Of a stretch of 64,000 nucleotides of DNA, positions 10,655-21,719 are shown one piece after another; the stretch's first letter is position 1; every line of letters starts with the position of its first letter. The notes beneath the pieces are model-generated. The model did not search any database. It was not told the origin of the DNA and saw only the letters and a program-made list of their open reading frames with translations. The position numbers and the translations under genes were made by a program. The stretch is from NCBI RefSeq assembly GCF_003602095.1, contig NZ_RAHH01000005.1:1-64000 (forward strand), given 5' to 3'. The stretch comes from Rahnella woolbedingensis (GTDB lineage Bacteria; Pseudomonadota; Gammaproteobacteria; Enterobacterales; Enterobacteriaceae).

Positions 10655-11602
10655 ATGGTCAAAAAGATCATCCTTGATTGCGATCCGGGGCACGACGATG
10701 CTATCGCGATGTTACTGGCTCACGGTAACCCCGAAATCGAACTGCTGGCCGTCACCACAGTGGTCGGTAATCAGACACTGGAAAAAGTCACCCGCAACGC
10801 GCTGGCAGTCGCACGCGTGATTAATCTCACCGGCGTGCCGTTTGCCGCAGGGGCAACGCGTCCACTGGTACGTCAGATAGAAGTCGCTGACGAAATCCAC
10901 GGTGAATCCGGCCTCGACGGCCCGGTGCTTCCGGAAGCCGCCATCTCGCTGGAGCCGGTTCACGCCATCGATCTGATCATTGATTTGATCATGTCTCACC
11001 CGCCAAAAACCATCACTCTGGTGCCCACCGGCGGGCTGACCAATATTGCGATGGCGGTACGTAAAGAGCCGCGCATTGCCGATCGCGTAAAAGAAGTGGT
11101 GCTGATGGGCGGCGGTTATCATGTCGGTAACTGGAGCGCGGTCGCTGAATTTAATATCAAAATTGACCCGGAAGCGGCCCATATCGTCTTCAACGAAAAA
11201 TGGCCTCTGACCATGGTCGGGCTGGATCTCACCCATCAGGCACTTGCCACGCCGGAAGTCGCCGCGCGCATTGCTGCGGTCGGTACTCAGCCCGCCAAGT
11301 TTGTCGGCGAACTGCTCGATTTCTTCGGCCTGAGCTACAAAGATCGTCAGGGCTTTGATTCTCCTCCGGTTCATGACCCGTGCGCCGTGGCCTACGTCAT
11401 TGACCCGAACGTCATGACGGTTAAAAAAGTGCCGGTGGATATTGAGCTGACCGGCACGCTGACACTGGGTATGACGGTCGCCGATTTCCGCGCCCCGCCG
11501 CCACCGGATTGCCATACGCAGGTCGCGGTAAAGCTCGATCATCAGCGTTTCTGGGATCTGATTGTCGATGCGCTGGAGCGCATCGGCGAAGTGAAATACT
11601 GA
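10655..11602 (+). CDS. nucleoside hydrolase (IunH/Rih family)
   Basis: Hydrolyses ribonucleosides to ribose and free base for nucleoside salvage. The 315-residue protein begins with the calcium-binding signature ILDCDPGHDDAIAML, then has VVGNQTLEKVTRNAL, HGESGLDGP and AEFNIKIDPEAA, all typical of the family. The HDPCAVAYVIDP segment near residue 240 holds the catalytic histidine. It resembles both RihA and RihB of E. coli, so base preference cannot be assigned from sequence. A ribosome binding site (AAAGGAATAAG) precedes it. Confidence 0.93.
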   Translation: MVKKIILDCDPGHDDAIAMLLAHGNPEIELLAVTTVVGNQTLEKVTRNALAVARVINLTGVPFAAGATRPLVRQIEVADEIHGESGLDGPVLPEAAISLEPVHAIDLIIDLIMSHPPKTITLVPTGGLTNIAMAVRKEPRIADRVKEVVLMGGGYHVGNWSAVAEFNIKIDPEAAHIVFNEKWPLTMVGLDLTHQALATPEVAARIAAVGTQPAKFVGELLDFFGLSYKDRQGFDSPPVHDPCAVAYVIDPNVMTVKKVPVDIELTGTLTLGMTVADFRAPPPPDCHTQVAVKLDHQRFWDLIVDALERIGEVKY

Positions 11603-11620
11603 GCCCGCCATTTAAAAAAT

Positions 11621-11645
11621 GGCGCCCGCAGCGGGCGCCCTTTCT
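11621..11645 (+). terminator. intrinsic terminator after nucleoside hydrolase gene
   Basis: GGCGCCCGC and GCGGGCGCC (11621-11639) form a GC-rich stem followed by CTTT. The T run is short, so efficiency is uncertain. Confidence 0.5.
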
Positions 11646-11676
11646 GGTTTAACGGGGCAGCTTTAAAGAAGCAGAT

Positions 11677-13956
11677 TTAAAGAGGCTCGGTTTGCGCCTC
11701 CACTACGGCTAATGCCACCATATTCACAATCCTGCGCACTGAGGCTATCGGCGTCAGAATATGCACCGGCTTCGATACCCCCATCAGCACCGGCCCGACA
11801 GTTACGCCTTCGGAGCACGATACGCGCAGCAGGTTGTAACTGATACGCGCCGATTCCATATTTGGCATAATCAGGATATTGGCAGAACCTTTCAGTGGGC
11901 TGTCCGGCATGATGTCCTGACGGATGCTTTCCATCAGCGCGGCATCGCCATGCATCTCACCGTCAATTTCCAGCTCAGGATCAAGCTCATTGACCAGCTC
12001 CAGCGTACGCCGCATTTTAAGCGCTGCCGGACTGTCTGAAGTGCCAAAACTCGAATGCGACAGCAGCGCAACTTTCGGCTCAATACCAAAACGACGCACC
12101 GTTTCTGCCGCCATCAGCGTGATTTCTGCCAGCTGCTCCGGCGTCGGGTCGTCATTGACGTAAGTGTCTGCAATAAACGTGTTCCCGCTTGGCAACAGCA
12201 ACGCATTCATGGCACCGGCAACGTGGGCTCCTTCACGAAACCCAAACACCTTCTCCACAATATCGTAATGCTCATGATAGGTGCCGACCGTACCGCAAAT
12301 CATTGCATCCGCTTCACCGCGCAGCAGCATGATGGCGGAAATCAGCGTCGGATTGCCGATCACCGCCCGCCGCGCCTGCTCCTGTGATACACCGCGCCGC
12401 TTCATCAACTCATAATATTCGCGCCAGTATTCATTAAAACGCGGATCAGATTCGTTATTCACCACTTCAAAATCCCGGCCAGCCTCCAGCTGCAATCCGA
12501 GTTTTTTGATGCGCATGGCGATAACGCTTGGACGCCCGACCAAAATAGGTTTGGCCAGTCCCAGGGAAATCAGCTCCTGAGTAGCCTGTAATACCCGCTC
12601 TTCTTCCCCTTCGGCCATCACTACCCGCCGGGGGTCTGTCTTCGCCTGAGAGAAGACAGGCTTCATAAACAGATTGGTTTTGTAGACAAATTCGGCCAGC
12701 TTCTCGACGTAAGCGTCAAAATCTTTAATCGGCCGCGTCGCCACGCCGGAATCCATGGCTGCTTTCGCCACGGCGGGGGCAATTTTCACAATCAGACGCG
12801 GGTCAAAAGGTTTAGGAATGATGTATTCCGGGCCGAAAGACAGCTCTTCTTCCCCGTAGGCGGATGCCACTACGTCACTTTGTTCGGCCATCGCCAGATC
12901 GGCAATCGCATGAACGCAGGCCAGCTTCATCTCTTCATTGATGGTGGTCGCGCCCACATCCAGCGCGCCACGGAATATGAACGGGAAACACAGCACATTA
13001 TTGACCTGATTGGGATAATCCGAGCGACCGGTACAGATTATGGCATCAGGGCGAACCTCTTTTGCCAGCGGCGGCAAAATTTCCGGTTCGGGATTGGCGA
13101 GCGCCAGGATCAGCGGATTCTTCGCCATGGTTTTCACCATTTCCTGCGTCAGAACACCGGGGCCGGAACAGCCGAGGAAAATGTCCGCATCCGGAATGGC
13201 ATCGCCCAGCGAGCGCTGTCCGTTATCGTCAATGGCATAGGCCGCTTTGGTTTCGGCCATATTCTCTTCACGGCCTTTATAAATGACACCTTTGGAATCA
13301 CAGGCCGTAATGTTGTGGCGTTTAAGTCCGAGCGCGACCAGCAGATTCAGACAGGCAATGGCGGATGCTCCCGCACCGGACACCACCAGCCGCACATCCG
13401 AAATATTTTTACCGACCACGCGTAAACCGTTCAGCACCGCCGCGGTACAGATAATCGCGGTGCCGTGCTGATCGTCATGAAAGACCGGGATCTTCATGCG
13501 TTCACGCAGTTTTTTCTCGATGTAAAAACACTCCGGCGCTTTGATGTCCTCGAGGTTGATGCCACCGAATGTCGGCTCCAGCGCGGCGATCACGTCGATC
13601 AGTTTATCCGGATCGTTTTCATCGACTTCGATATCAAACACGTCAATTCCGGCGAATTTTTTAAACAGTACACCCTTCCCTTCCATCACGGGTTTACCAG
13701 CCAGTGCGCCGATGTTGCCCAGCCCGAGAACCGCGGTTCCGTTGGAAATCACCGCCACCAGATTGCCCCGCGCGGTGTATTTGTAAGCCGCCTGCGGATC
13801 TTTGGCAATTTCCAGACAAGGGGCGGCAACGCCGGGTGAATAGGCCAGCGCCAGATCACGTTGTGTGGCGAGGGGTTTGGTGGGCGAGACCTGTATTTTT
13901 CCGGGCACCGGAAACTCATGAAAATCGAGCGCACTTTGCTTGAGTTGTTCGTCCAT
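11677..13956 (-). CDS. maeB: NADP-dependent malic enzyme MaeB
   Basis: Oxidative decarboxylation of malate to pyruvate with NADPH formation. From ATG 13956 the protein has 759 residues, equal to E. coli MaeB. The open frame continues to 14058, but the family start [16 protein letters not shown] is at 13956. The N-terminal half is the malic enzyme domain ([39 protein letters not shown]). The C-terminal half, from about residue 430, is a phosphotransacetylase-like regulatory domain ([14 protein letters not shown]). It lies next to talA and tktB, as in E. coli. Confidence 0.96.
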   Translation of the reverse strand: MDEQLKQSALDFHEFPVPGKIQVSPTKPLATQRDLALAYSPGVAAPCLEIAKDPQAAYKYTARGNLVAVISNGTAVLGLGNIGALAGKPVMEGKGVLFKKFAGIDVFDIEVDENDPDKLIDVIAALEPTFGGINLEDIKAPECFYIEKKLRERMKIPVFHDDQHGTAIICTAAVLNGLRVVGKNISDVRLVVSGAGASAIACLNLLVALGLKRHNITACDSKGVIYKGREENMAETKAAYAIDDNGQRSLGDAIPDADIFLGCSGPGVLTQEMVKTMAKNPLILALANPEPEILPPLAKEVRPDAIICTGRSDYPNQVNNVLCFPFIFRGALDVGATTINEEMKLACVHAIADLAMAEQSDVVASAYGEEELSFGPEYIIPKPFDPRLIVKIAPAVAKAAMDSGVATRPIKDFDAYVEKLAEFVYKTNLFMKPVFSQAKTDPRRVVMAEGEEERVLQATQELISLGLAKPILVGRPSVIAMRIKKLGLQLEAGRDFEVVNNESDPRFNEYWREYYELMKRRGVSQEQARRAVIGNPTLISAIMLLRGEADAMICGTVGTYHEHYDIVEKVFGFREGAHVAGAMNALLLPSGNTFIADTYVNDDPTPEQLAEITLMAAETVRRFGIEPKVALLSHSSFGTSDSPAALKMRRTLELVNELDPELEIDGEMHGDAALMESIRQDIMPDSPLKGSANILIMPNMESARISYNLLRVSCSEGVTVGPVLMGVSKPVHILTPIASVRRIVNMVALAVVEAQTEPL

Positions 13957-14341
13957 CGTAGGGTCCTTTTCTTGTTTCTTATTTTTTTCAGAGACAGCGG
14001 GGTACGGGTAAACATCACTATCAGGTTTCCCGCTGACCAGTATAGATAATCCTGCCACGACAAAGGGTGAATAACGAACAAAAAACGACCGTTACATTGT
14101 TTGCTTTTCATTCATGGAAGACGTCTCGTAAAAATCAACTAAGCTTAAAGTTTGTCCTTGCGCTTTTCTCGCCAGACGCCCAGTTTGAGCAGCAACAAAG
14201 ACTGCCATTGTTGAGACCCATTGCAGTAATCAGAAAAAGCGCATTCAGTTTGTTAACAGAATGATGCAGGGTAGGAGCCCTACGAACCCGAGTCAGACGA
14301 CCTTATTGCTGTATCGTTTTTTCTCGCTAAGGAGCTAAGAG

Positions 14342-15292
14342 ATGAACCAGTTAGACGCACTAAAAAAAATCACCACCGTCGTTGCCGACAGCGGTGACAT
14401 TGAATCTATCCGTCATTTCGAGCCTCAGGATGCGACCACCAATCCCTCACTGATCCTCAAAGCAGCCGACCTGCCGCAGTACCAAAACCTGATTAAAGAC
14501 GCGCTGGACTATGCCCGTAAACAAGGCGGCAGCAAAGAGACTCAGGTGGTGAATGCCACGGATAAACTGGCCGTCAATATCGGGGTGGAAATCCTGAAAA
14601 GCGTGCCGGGACGCATCTCGACAGAAGTCGATGCCCGCCTGTCATTCAACAGTGAATTATGTATCGAAAAAGCCCGTAAGCTGATTGGCCTGTATCAGGA
14701 TCAGGGGATCGATAAATCCCGCATCCTGATCAAACTGGCGTCAACGTGGGAAGGGATTAAAGCCGCAGAGAAACTGGAAAAAGAAGGGATCAACTGCAAC
14801 CTGACCCTGCTGTTCTCGTTCGCTCAGGCACGCGCTTGTGCAGAAGCCGGTGTTTATCTGATCTCTCCTTTCGTCGGCCGCATCTATGACTGGTACAAAG
14901 CCAAAGAGCCGAACGTGACTTATGACGTGGAAAAAGATCCGGGTGTGAAATCTGTCCGTGATATCTACGACTATTACAAATCCCACGATTACCCGACGGT
15001 CATCATGGGTGCCAGTTTCCGTAAAGTGGAACAAATTCTGGCGCTGGCAGGCTGCGACCGCCTGACAATTTCTCCAAACCTGCTGGAAGAACTGAAAGCC
15101 AGCAATGAGCCTGTTGAACGTAAATTGCAGCCTTCGGGCAAGGGTGAGAAAAAACCAGCAGCTCTGACGCAGGCTGAATTCCTCTGGGAACACCATCAGG
15201 ACGCCATGGCCGTCGATAAACTGGCTGAGGGTATCCGCGCATTCGCCGTCGATCAGAAGAAACTCGAAGATATGCTTTCGGCAGAACTTTAG
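14342..15292 (+). CDS. talA: transaldolase A
   Basis: Transfers a dihydroxyacetone unit in the non-oxidative pentose phosphate pathway. The 316-residue protein has the Schiff-base lysine region [23 protein letters not shown] (near 132) and the start motif [25 protein letters not shown] precedes the ATG. It is followed after 113 bases by tktB, the stationary-phase pairing seen in E. coli. Confidence 0.96.
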   Translation: MNQLDALKKITTVVADSGDIESIRHFEPQDATTNPSLILKAADLPQYQNLIKDALDYARKQGGSKETQVVNATDKLAVNIGVEILKSVPGRISTEVDARLSFNSELCIEKARKLIGLYQDQGIDKSRILIKLASTWEGIKAAEKLEKEGINCNLTLLFSFAQARACAEAGVYLISPFVGRIYDWYKAKEPNVTYDVEKDPGVKSVRDIYDYYKSHDYPTVIMGASFRKVEQILALAGCDRLTISPNLLEELKASNEPVERKLQPSGKGEKKPAALTQAEFLWEHHQDAMAVDKLAEGIRAFAVDQKKLEDMLSAEL

Positions 15293-15405
15293 TTTCACTG
15301 GAGAACAGTTTCAACACTTAATCCTGACTGGGTCAGGTTGCAGAAAGGCGGCAACTCCGCACCTCTGTCACCTGGCTCATAAAAGTAATTAATCCGGAGA
15401 AAACT

Positions 15406-17400
15406 ATGCCTTCTCGTAGAGAACTAGCGAATGCTATCCGTGCACTAAGCATGGACGCCGTCCAGAAAGCGAATTCCGGACACCCCGGCGCCCCGATGGG
15501 GATGGCCGATATCGCCGAAGTCCTGTGGCGCGATTACATGAATCACAACCCGGCGAACCCGAAATGGGCCGATCGCGACCGCTTCCTGATGTCCAACGGC
15601 CACGGTTCGATGCTGCAATACAGCCTGCTGCACCTGACCGGTTATGACCTGCCCATGACCGAACTGGAAAACTTCCGTCAGTTGCACTCCAAAACACCGG
15701 GGCATCCTGAATACGGCTATACGCCGGGTGTTGAAACCACCACCGGCCCGCTGGGTCAGGGGATGGCCAACGCTGTCGGCTTTGCTATTGCCGAGCGCAC
15801 ACTTGGTGCGCAATTTAACCGCGACAACCACGAAATCGTGAACCACCACACCTACGTTTTCCTGGGTGACGGTTGCATGATGGAAGGGATTTCCCACGAA
15901 GCCTGCTCGCTGGCCGGTACCCTGAAACTCGGCAAACTGACCGCGTTTTATGATGACAACGGCATCTCCATTGACGGCCACGTCGAAGGCTGGTTTACCG
16001 ATGACACTGCCAAACGCTTTGAAGCTTACGGCTGGCATGTCATTCGCGGAATCGACGGACAAAGCTCCGACGCCGTCAAAGCGGCCATTGAAGAATCTCA
16101 TAAAGTCACCGACCGCCCTTCCCTGCTGATGTGCAAAACGGTGATTGGTTTTGGTTCGCCACATAAAGCCGGAACCCACGAAGCACACGGTGCCGCACTG
16201 GGTGCCGATGAAGTCGCCGCCACCCGTAAGGCGCTGGGCTGGAACTACCCGGCCTTTGAAATCCCGCAGGATATCTATGCGGCGTGGGACGCCAAAGAAG
16301 TGGGCAAAGCCAAAGAAAAAGCCTGGAACGATAAATTTGCGGCTTACGCCAACGCCTATCCTGAACTGGCTGCCGAGTTTGACCGCCGCGTGAATGGCAA
16401 ACTGCCTGCTGACTGGGAAACCCAATCACAGGCATTCATTGAAGGATTGCAGGCCAAACCTGCGAATATCGCCAGCCGTAAAGCCTCACAAAATACCCTG
16501 GAAGAGTTTGGCAAAATTTTGCCTGAATTCCTCGGCGGTTCTGCGGATCTTGCGCCAAGCAACCTGACGATGTGGTCTGGCTCAAAATCGCTGATAGATG
16601 ACGTCGCGGGTAACTACATCCACTACGGCGTTCGTGAATTCGGCATGACGGCTATCTCCAACGGTCTTGCGCTGCACGGCGGTTTCCTGCCTTATTCTGC
16701 GACGTTCCTGATGTTCGTCGAATATGCCCGTAACGCTGTGCGTCTGGCGGCATTGATGAAAATCCGCAACGTCTTCGTCTATACCCACGATTCTATCGGT
16801 CTGGGGGAAGATGGTCCGACGCACCAGCCGGTTGAGCAAATGGCCAGTCTGCGTGTGACGCCAAACATGAGCCTGTGGCGTCCGGCTGATCAGGTGGAAT
16901 CTGCTGTAGCCTGGAAATATGCCATCGAGCGTAACGACGGGCCGGTTGCGCTTATCTTCTCGCGCCAGAATCTGACCCAGCAACCGCGTACAGCGGAACA
17001 GCTGGCGAATGTGGCGCGCGGTGGGTATGTGTTAAAAGATTCTGAAGGCACACCGGAAGTGATTCTGATTGCCACCGGGTCTGAAGTCGGCATTACGGTA
17101 GAAGCCGCGGACAAACTGGCCGCAGCGGGTACCAAAGTGCGGGTAGTTTCACTGCCTTCGACTGACGTGTTCGACAAGCAGGACGAGGCTTACCGCGAAT
17201 CTGTTCTGCCGAAAGCCGTGACCGCACGCGTGGCGGTGGAAGCCGGTATCGCTGATTACTGGTACAAATATGTTGGCCTGAACGGTGCGATTGTCGGCAT
17301 GACCACCTTTGGGGAATCTGCGCCCGCTGAACAACTGTTCAAAGAGTTCGGTTTTACGGTTGATAATGTCGTCGCGAAAGCGCAGGCGCTGTTGAAGTAA
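15406..17400 (+). CDS. tktB: transketolase TktB
   Basis: Thiamine-diphosphate enzyme that moves two-carbon units between sugar phosphates. The 664-residue protein contains [18 protein letters not shown], the cofactor-binding [13 protein letters not shown] (about 153-165) and the transketolase motif [22 protein letters not shown]. Assignment as tktB rather than tktA rests on the talA neighbour. RBS CCGGAGAAAACT is well placed. Confidence 0.95.
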   Translation: MPSRRELANAIRALSMDAVQKANSGHPGAPMGMADIAEVLWRDYMNHNPANPKWADRDRFLMSNGHGSMLQYSLLHLTGYDLPMTELENFRQLHSKTPGHPEYGYTPGVETTTGPLGQGMANAVGFAIAERTLGAQFNRDNHEIVNHHTYVFLGDGCMMEGISHEACSLAGTLKLGKLTAFYDDNGISIDGHVEGWFTDDTAKRFEAYGWHVIRGIDGQSSDAVKAAIEESHKVTDRPSLLMCKTVIGFGSPHKAGTHEAHGAALGADEVAATRKALGWNYPAFEIPQDIYAAWDAKEVGKAKEKAWNDKFAAYANAYPELAAEFDRRVNGKLPADWETQSQAFIEGLQAKPANIASRKASQNTLEEFGKILPEFLGGSADLAPSNLTMWSGSKSLIDDVAGNYIHYGVREFGMTAISNGLALHGGFLPYSATFLMFVEYARNAVRLAALMKIRNVFVYTHDSIGLGEDGPTHQPVEQMASLRVTPNMSLWRPADQVESAVAWKYAIERNDGPVALIFSRQNLTQQPRTAEQLANVARGGYVLKDSEGTPEVILIATGSEVGITVEAADKLAAAGTKVRVVSLPSTDVFDKQDEAYRESVLPKAVTARVAVEAGIADYWYKYVGLNGAIVGMTTFGESAPAEQLFKEFGFTVDNVVAKAQALLK

Positions 17401-17435
17401 ATGAAATGAAATTAAGGTGTGGTCTGTAAAAACCC

Positions 17436-17466
17436 CTTCCGCCCCCCCTTCGCAGGGGAGGCGGAA
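17436..17466. repeat. palindromic repeat element, copy 1
   Basis: CTTCCGCC and GGCGGAAG arms enclose a C-run, TTCGCA and a G-run. The core CCCCTTCGCAGGGG recurs at 63651-63672 near another gene end, which suggests an interspersed genomic repeat that may also act as a hairpin terminator. Confidence 0.6.
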
Positions 17467-17602
17467 GTACGCGAACAGTGGGGTTTTACAGCAAACACGT
17501 GAACAAAATCCTGCTTTGTGCCACCAAGAAAACCCCGGTTTTCATCTTGCTCAATCAGCCTCTCTCCGGTAAAGTCCCGTCCCTTCTTTGGCATGGGGAA
17601 CA

Positions 17603-18958
17603 ATGATGTTTATTGGATTTGACTACGGTACAGCGAATTGCTCAGTTGCAGTGATGCGCGATAATAACGCCCATCTTCTGGCGTTAGAAAATAACGATCC
17701 TTATTTACCCTCCATGCTTTGTGCGCCGACACGTGAAGCGGTCAGCGAATGGCTGAGCCGTCACGGACAGGTTCCGGCAGGCAGTGATGAAAATCTGGCA
17801 CTGCTGCGCCGCAGCATCAGTTTTAACCGTGAAGAAGATATTCCGGTTAATGCCAACAGCGTGCATTTTGGTTTGCAGGCGCTTTCGACCTATATGGAAG
17901 ATCCGGAAGAGGTGTATTTTGTCCGCTCTCCGAAATCCTTCCTGGGTGCAAACGGCCTGAAACCTCAACAGATTGCCCTGTTTGAGGATTTGGTCTGCGC
18001 CATGATGTACCACATCAAGCGTCAGGCTGAATCCGTCTTGCAGGAAAATATTGAACAGACCGTTATCGGCCGCCCGATTAACTTCCAGGGCATGGGCGGT
18101 GAGGAAGCGAATGCTCAGGCGCAGGGTATTTTACAACGTGCCGCAGAACGCGCCGGTTTCCGTGATATCGCTTTCCAGTTTGAGCCGGTTGCCGCAGGTC
18201 TGGATTTCGAAGCGACCCTGACGGAAGAGAAAACCGTGCTGGTTGTCGATATCGGCGGCGGAACCACTGACTGCTCGGTGTTACTGATGGGCCCGCAATG
18301 GCGCGATAAAGCAGAGCGTCAGAACAGCCTGCTTGGTCACAGCGGCTGCCGCGTTGGCGGGAACGATCTGGACATCATGACTGCGTTCAAACAGCTCACG
18401 CCGCAGTTTGGGATGGGCAGCGAAACGCAAAAAGGTATCGCTATTCCGGCACTCCCTTACTGGAATGCTGTAGCGACTAACGATGTTCCGGCGCAGCTGG
18501 ATTTCTACAGCGTGGCTAATGGCCGAATGTTGCGTGATTTGATCCGCGACGCCGCGCAACCGGATCTGATCAAACGTCTGTTGAAAGTCCAGCAACAGCG
18601 TCTGAGCTACCGTCTGGTACGCGCCGCAGAAGAAAGCAAAATTGCACTTTCTGAACGTGAAAGCGTGACAGCTGCCATGGACTTCATTGAATCCGGTCTG
18701 GCAGAAACTATCAGCCAGCAGCAACTGAGCGACGCGATTTCTCAGCCGCTGGAACGCATTCAGGAACAGGTCAGCCTGGCGCTGGCCAGCAGCGAAATAA
18801 AACCTGACGTGATTTACCTGACCGGCGGCAGTGCGCGTTCGCCGTTGCTGCGTGCCGCATTACAGGCGCAGTTACCGGGTATTCCGCTGGTCGGGGGCAA
18901 CGATTTTGGCTCCGTGACTGCCGGTCTGGCTCGCTGGGCACAAACGCTGTTCCGTTAA
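17603..18958 (+). CDS. yegD: Hsp70-like protein YegD
   Basis: Actin/Hsp70-fold ATPase lacking the full substrate-binding domain. The protein of about 451 residues has the phosphate-1 motif MFIGFDYGTANCSVAVM, the phosphate-2 block VLVVDIGGGTTDCSV (about 213) and the adenosine motif IYLTGGSARSPLL (near 410). ATGs at 17603 and 17606 are both possible, with GGGGAAC upstream. In E. coli yegD lies directly upstream of mdtABCD-baeSR; here mdtABC are missing from that position. Function unknown. Confidence 0.92.
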   Translation: MMFIGFDYGTANCSVAVMRDNNAHLLALENNDPYLPSMLCAPTREAVSEWLSRHGQVPAGSDENLALLRRSISFNREEDIPVNANSVHFGLQALSTYMEDPEEVYFVRSPKSFLGANGLKPQQIALFEDLVCAMMYHIKRQAESVLQENIEQTVIGRPINFQGMGGEEANAQAQGILQRAAERAGFRDIAFQFEPVAAGLDFEATLTEEKTVLVVDIGGGTTDCSVLLMGPQWRDKAERQNSLLGHSGCRVGGNDLDIMTAFKQLTPQFGMGSETQKGIAIPALPYWNAVATNDVPAQLDFYSVANGRMLRDLIRDAAQPDLIKRLLKVQQQRLSYRLVRAAEESKIALSERESVTAAMDFIESGLAETISQQQLSDAISQPLERIQEQVSLALASSEIKPDVIYLTGGSARSPLLRAALQAQLPGIPLVGGNDFGSVTAGLARWAQTLFR

Positions 18959-18978
18959 GATTTAAAGAGGCAGATAAA

Positions 18979-19009
18979 CAAAAACCGCTTGAATATAAGC
19001 GGTTTTTTT
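18979..19009. terminator. bidirectional intrinsic terminator
   Basis: AAAAACCGCTT and AAGCGGTTTTTTT form a stem between convergent yegD and the aldo/keto reductase gene. Confidence 0.8.
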
Positions 19010-19027
19010 ATACCTCAGCTCAGGTCA

Positions 19028-19981
19028 TTACCAGGCGCTGGCGTCGTTTAATGTCCTGATATCCGCCTCATCCAGTTTGAGTGTTGCGGCCTGCGCCAGT
19101 TCATTCAGCTGTTGCAAAGAGGTCGCGCTGACAATCGGTGAGGTAATGCCCGGACGGGCAATCTGCCAGGCCAGTGCCACTTGCCCCGGTTGTGCGCCAT
19201 GCTTCTCTGCCACCTGATCCAGCCCCGCCAGCACTTTCAGACCACGCTCATTCAGGCAACGAGCGATCACGCTTTCACCGCGTTTACTTTTACCGGCATC
19301 AGCTTTGGTGCGGTATTTCCCGGTCAGGAATCCCGCCGCCAGCCCGTAGAAGTTAATTACGCCCAAGCCGTTGTCCGTCACCACTTTTTCCAGCGCTTCT
19401 TCATACACTTTGCGGTCGTACAAATTGTACTGCGGTTGCAGCGTTTCATAACGCGCCAGCCCGTTTTCCTGACTGACTTTCAGCGCTTGCGCCAGACGCG
19501 GCGCACTGTAGTTGGATGCCCCGATGGCACGCACTTTCCCTTCTTTGATCAACGCATCGAATGCTGCCATGGTCTCGGCCAGCGGCGTATCGGCGTCATC
19601 ATCATGCGACTGATATAAATCGATATAATCCGTTTGCAGGCGTTTCAGTGAGGCTTCTACCGCTTCTTTAATATAGCGTGGCGATAAACCCACTTTGCCT
19701 TCACCCATCGGTTTGCCAACTTTGGTCGCCAGTATAATCTGGTCACGCTTACCGGTTTTCTTCAGCCAGTTGCCGATAATGGTTTCCGATTCGCCCCCTT
19801 TGTTGCCTTCAACCCAGCTCGAATACACATCTGCCGTGTCGATAAAATTCAGTTTATGATCCATTAAGGCATCAAGCAGGTTAAAGGAAGCTGCCTGATC
19901 GACCGTCCAGCCGAACACATTGCCGCCAAACGTCAGCAACGGCACCTGAATACCTGAACGACCCAGTTCTCTTTTGCTCAT
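19028..19981 (-). CDS. aldo/keto reductase
   Basis: NADPH-dependent oxidoreductase of 317 residues with a TIM-barrel fold. The catalytic tetrad can be read as Asp and Tyr in FIDTADVYSSW (about 48-58), Lys in ILATKVGKP (near 83) and His in YQSHDDDADTPL. Cofactor motifs GASNY and the C-terminal SPIVSATS are present. It occupies the interval between yegD and mdtD where E. coli carries mdtABC. It is transcribed away from mdtD. Substrate unknown. Confidence 0.9.
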   Translation of the reverse strand: MSKRELGRSGIQVPLLTFGGNVFGWTVDQAASFNLLDALMDHKLNFIDTADVYSSWVEGNKGGESETIIGNWLKKTGKRDQIILATKVGKPMGEGKVGLSPRYIKEAVEASLKRLQTDYIDLYQSHDDDADTPLAETMAAFDALIKEGKVRAIGASNYSAPRLAQALKVSQENGLARYETLQPQYNLYDRKVYEEALEKVVTDNGLGVINFYGLAAGFLTGKYRTKADAGKSKRGESVIARCLNERGLKVLAGLDQVAEKHGAQPGQVALAWQIARPGITSPIVSATSLQQLNELAQAATLKLDEADIRTLNDASAW

Positions 19982-20135
19982 TATTCTCTCCCTTTCTTAA
20001 GGTCAGATTTAACTTACTTTGCATGCGAACGATTGGTGATCAAAGGTCAACCATAGCATTTTGATATAAAATGTCAGGCTGAAAGCTATTCTTTATTGTC
20101 AGAAGAATTGTCAAAAAATGGGAAAGACTCTCCTT

Positions 20136-20153
20136 ATTTCCTCCATTTTCTGC
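20136..20153 (+). promoter_or_regulatory. candidate BaeR box upstream of mdtD
   Basis: The 18 bases around CTCCAT (20141-20146) match 13 of 18 positions of the E. coli BaeR box consensus as I recall it. The site is 91 bases before the mdtD start. It could let BaeR control mdtD-baeSR directly now that the usual target promoter in front of mdtA is absent. Confidence 0.35.
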
Positions 20154-20243
20154 TGAAACATTCTGGCTACACTGTGAGCCTGGTCTGAAGGTAGATCTCC
20201 GTCCTGAAATGCCGCGACAATGATTGTGCTGATGCGATAAACC

Positions 20244-21719
20244 ATGAAATCTGAAAACACTGATACCTTACCACCTTCTGCTCCCCTGCCGCCTTCGGTG
20301 CGCTGGCAGCTGTGGATTGTCGCCTTTGGCTTTTTTATGCAGGCTCTCGACACCACCATCGTGAATACTGCGCTGCCTTCGATGGCCCGCAGTCTGGGTG
20401 AGAATCCGCTGCACATGCATTCTGTCGTCGTCGCCTATGTGCTGACGGTCGCTGTGATGCTGCCTGCCAGCGGCTGGCTGGCGGATAAAGTCGGTGTGAA
20501 ATGGGTATTCTTTTCGGCCATTGTGCTGTTTACGCTTGGCTCTTTGCTGTGCGCGCAATCGGAAAGCCTGCGGGAACTGGTGTTGTCACGTATTGTTCAG
20601 GGGATCGGCGGAGCCATGATGGTGCCCGTCGGGCGGCTGACGGTGCTGAAAATCGTCCCGCGCAGTGAGTACATGGCGGCGATGACGATGGTCACTTTAC
20701 CCGGTCAGGTCGGCCCGCTTCTGGGGCCTGCTCTGGGCGGTTTTCTGGTGCAATACGCCAGCTGGCACTGGATCTTCCTGATCAATCTGCCGGTCGGTCT
20801 GGCCGGATGTATCGCCACCTTAATGATTATGCCCAATTACAAAATGCAGACGCGGCGCTTTGATATCAGCGGGTTTGTGATGCTGGCCGTGTGCATGGCG
20901 ACGCTGACTTTGGCGCTGGAAGGCAGCCGCAGTATGGGGCTGAGCGTGCTGGAAATTATCCTGCTGGTGGTGGTCGGCGGCGGCGCACTGGGCATTTACT
21001 GGATGCACGCGCGCGGCAATCTTTCAGCGCTGTTTTCCCTGCGCCTGTTCCATACCCCGACCTTTAAAATTGGTCTGATCGGCAGCCTGTTAGGACGTAT
21101 CGGCAGCGGCATGTTGCCGTTTATGACGCCGGTGTTTCTGCAACTCGGCATGGGCTTTACGCCTTTCCACGCCGGACTGATGATGATCCCGATGGTGCTC
21201 GGCAGTATGGGGATGAAACGCGTGGTCGTCCGCCTGGTCAATCAGCTTGGCTACCGGAAAGCACTGGTCAGCGCCACGTTGCTGCTGGCACTGATCACCC
21301 TTATCTTCCCGCTGGTGGCGATTTACGGCGCAGTGTGGATGATCCCGATTGTGCTGTTCTTCCAGGGCATGGTGAACTCCCTGCGTTTTTCTTCCATGAA
21401 TACGCTGACGCTGAAAGATTTACCGCCGCGCCTTGCCAGCAGCGGCAACAGTTTACTGTCGATGATCATGCAGTTGTCGATGAGTCTGGGCGTCAGTGTC
21501 GCCGGTTTACTGATTGGTTTGTTCGCCCATCAGCAAGCCATTACACCCGACAGCGCCACCCTGCACACCGCCTTCTTGTATTGCTATATGTCGATGGCCC
21601 TGGTGATCGCCCTGCCAGCTTGGGTATTCTCGAAAGTACCGCCTGATACGCAGAAAAATGCCATTATCGACCGTCGTCGTGCTGCGGCCGGCTCCCCTGA
21701 CCCGATGAGAAAATCATGA
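20244..21719 (+). CDS. mdtD: MFS multidrug transporter MdtD-like (EmrB/QacA type)
   Basis: Inner-membrane proton antiporter of 491 residues with about 14 hydrophobic segments. Motif C-like [17 protein letters not shown] and the start block [19 protein letters not shown] are typical of the 14-helix drug transporter family and of E. coli MdtD. It overlaps baeS by four bases (ATGA). In E. coli mdtD is the last pump gene of mdtABCD-baeSR; here it is the first gene of the unit. Confidence 0.9.
   Translation: MKSENTDTLPPSAPLPPSVRWQLWIVAFGFFMQALDTTIVNTALPSMARSLGENPLHMHSVVVAYVLTVAVMLPASGWLADKVGVKWVFFSAIVLFTLGSLLCAQSESLRELVLSRIVQGIGGAMMVPVGRLTVLKIVPRSEYMAAMTMVTLPGQVGPLLGPALGGFLVQYASWHWIFLINLPVGLAGCIATLMIMPNYKMQTRRFDISGFVMLAVCMATLTLALEGSRSMGLSVLEIILLVVVGGGALGIYWMHARGNLSALFSLRLFHTPTFKIGLIGSLLGRIGSGMLPFMTPVFLQLGMGFTPFHAGLMMIPMVLGSMGMKRVVVRLVNQLGYRKALVSATLLLALITLIFPLVAIYGAVWMIPIVLFFQGMVNSLRFSSMNTLTLKDLPPRLASSGNSLLSMIMQLSMSLGVSVAGLLIGLFAHQQAITPDSATLHTAFLYCYMSMALVIALPAWVFSKVPPDTQKNAIIDRRRAAAGSPDPMRKS

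Noticed and set aside
10712-11611. 299-codon frame opposite the nucleoside hydrolase gene
   Set aside because: It is the antisense shadow of a clear family member, has low-complexity composition and no ribosome binding site.
14265-14300. tRNA-like hairpin before talA
   Set aside because: A short GGGTAGG/CCCTAC hairpin without a cloverleaf or T-loop.
15445-16425. 326-codon frame opposite tktB
   Set aside because: Shadow of the conserved transketolase gene.
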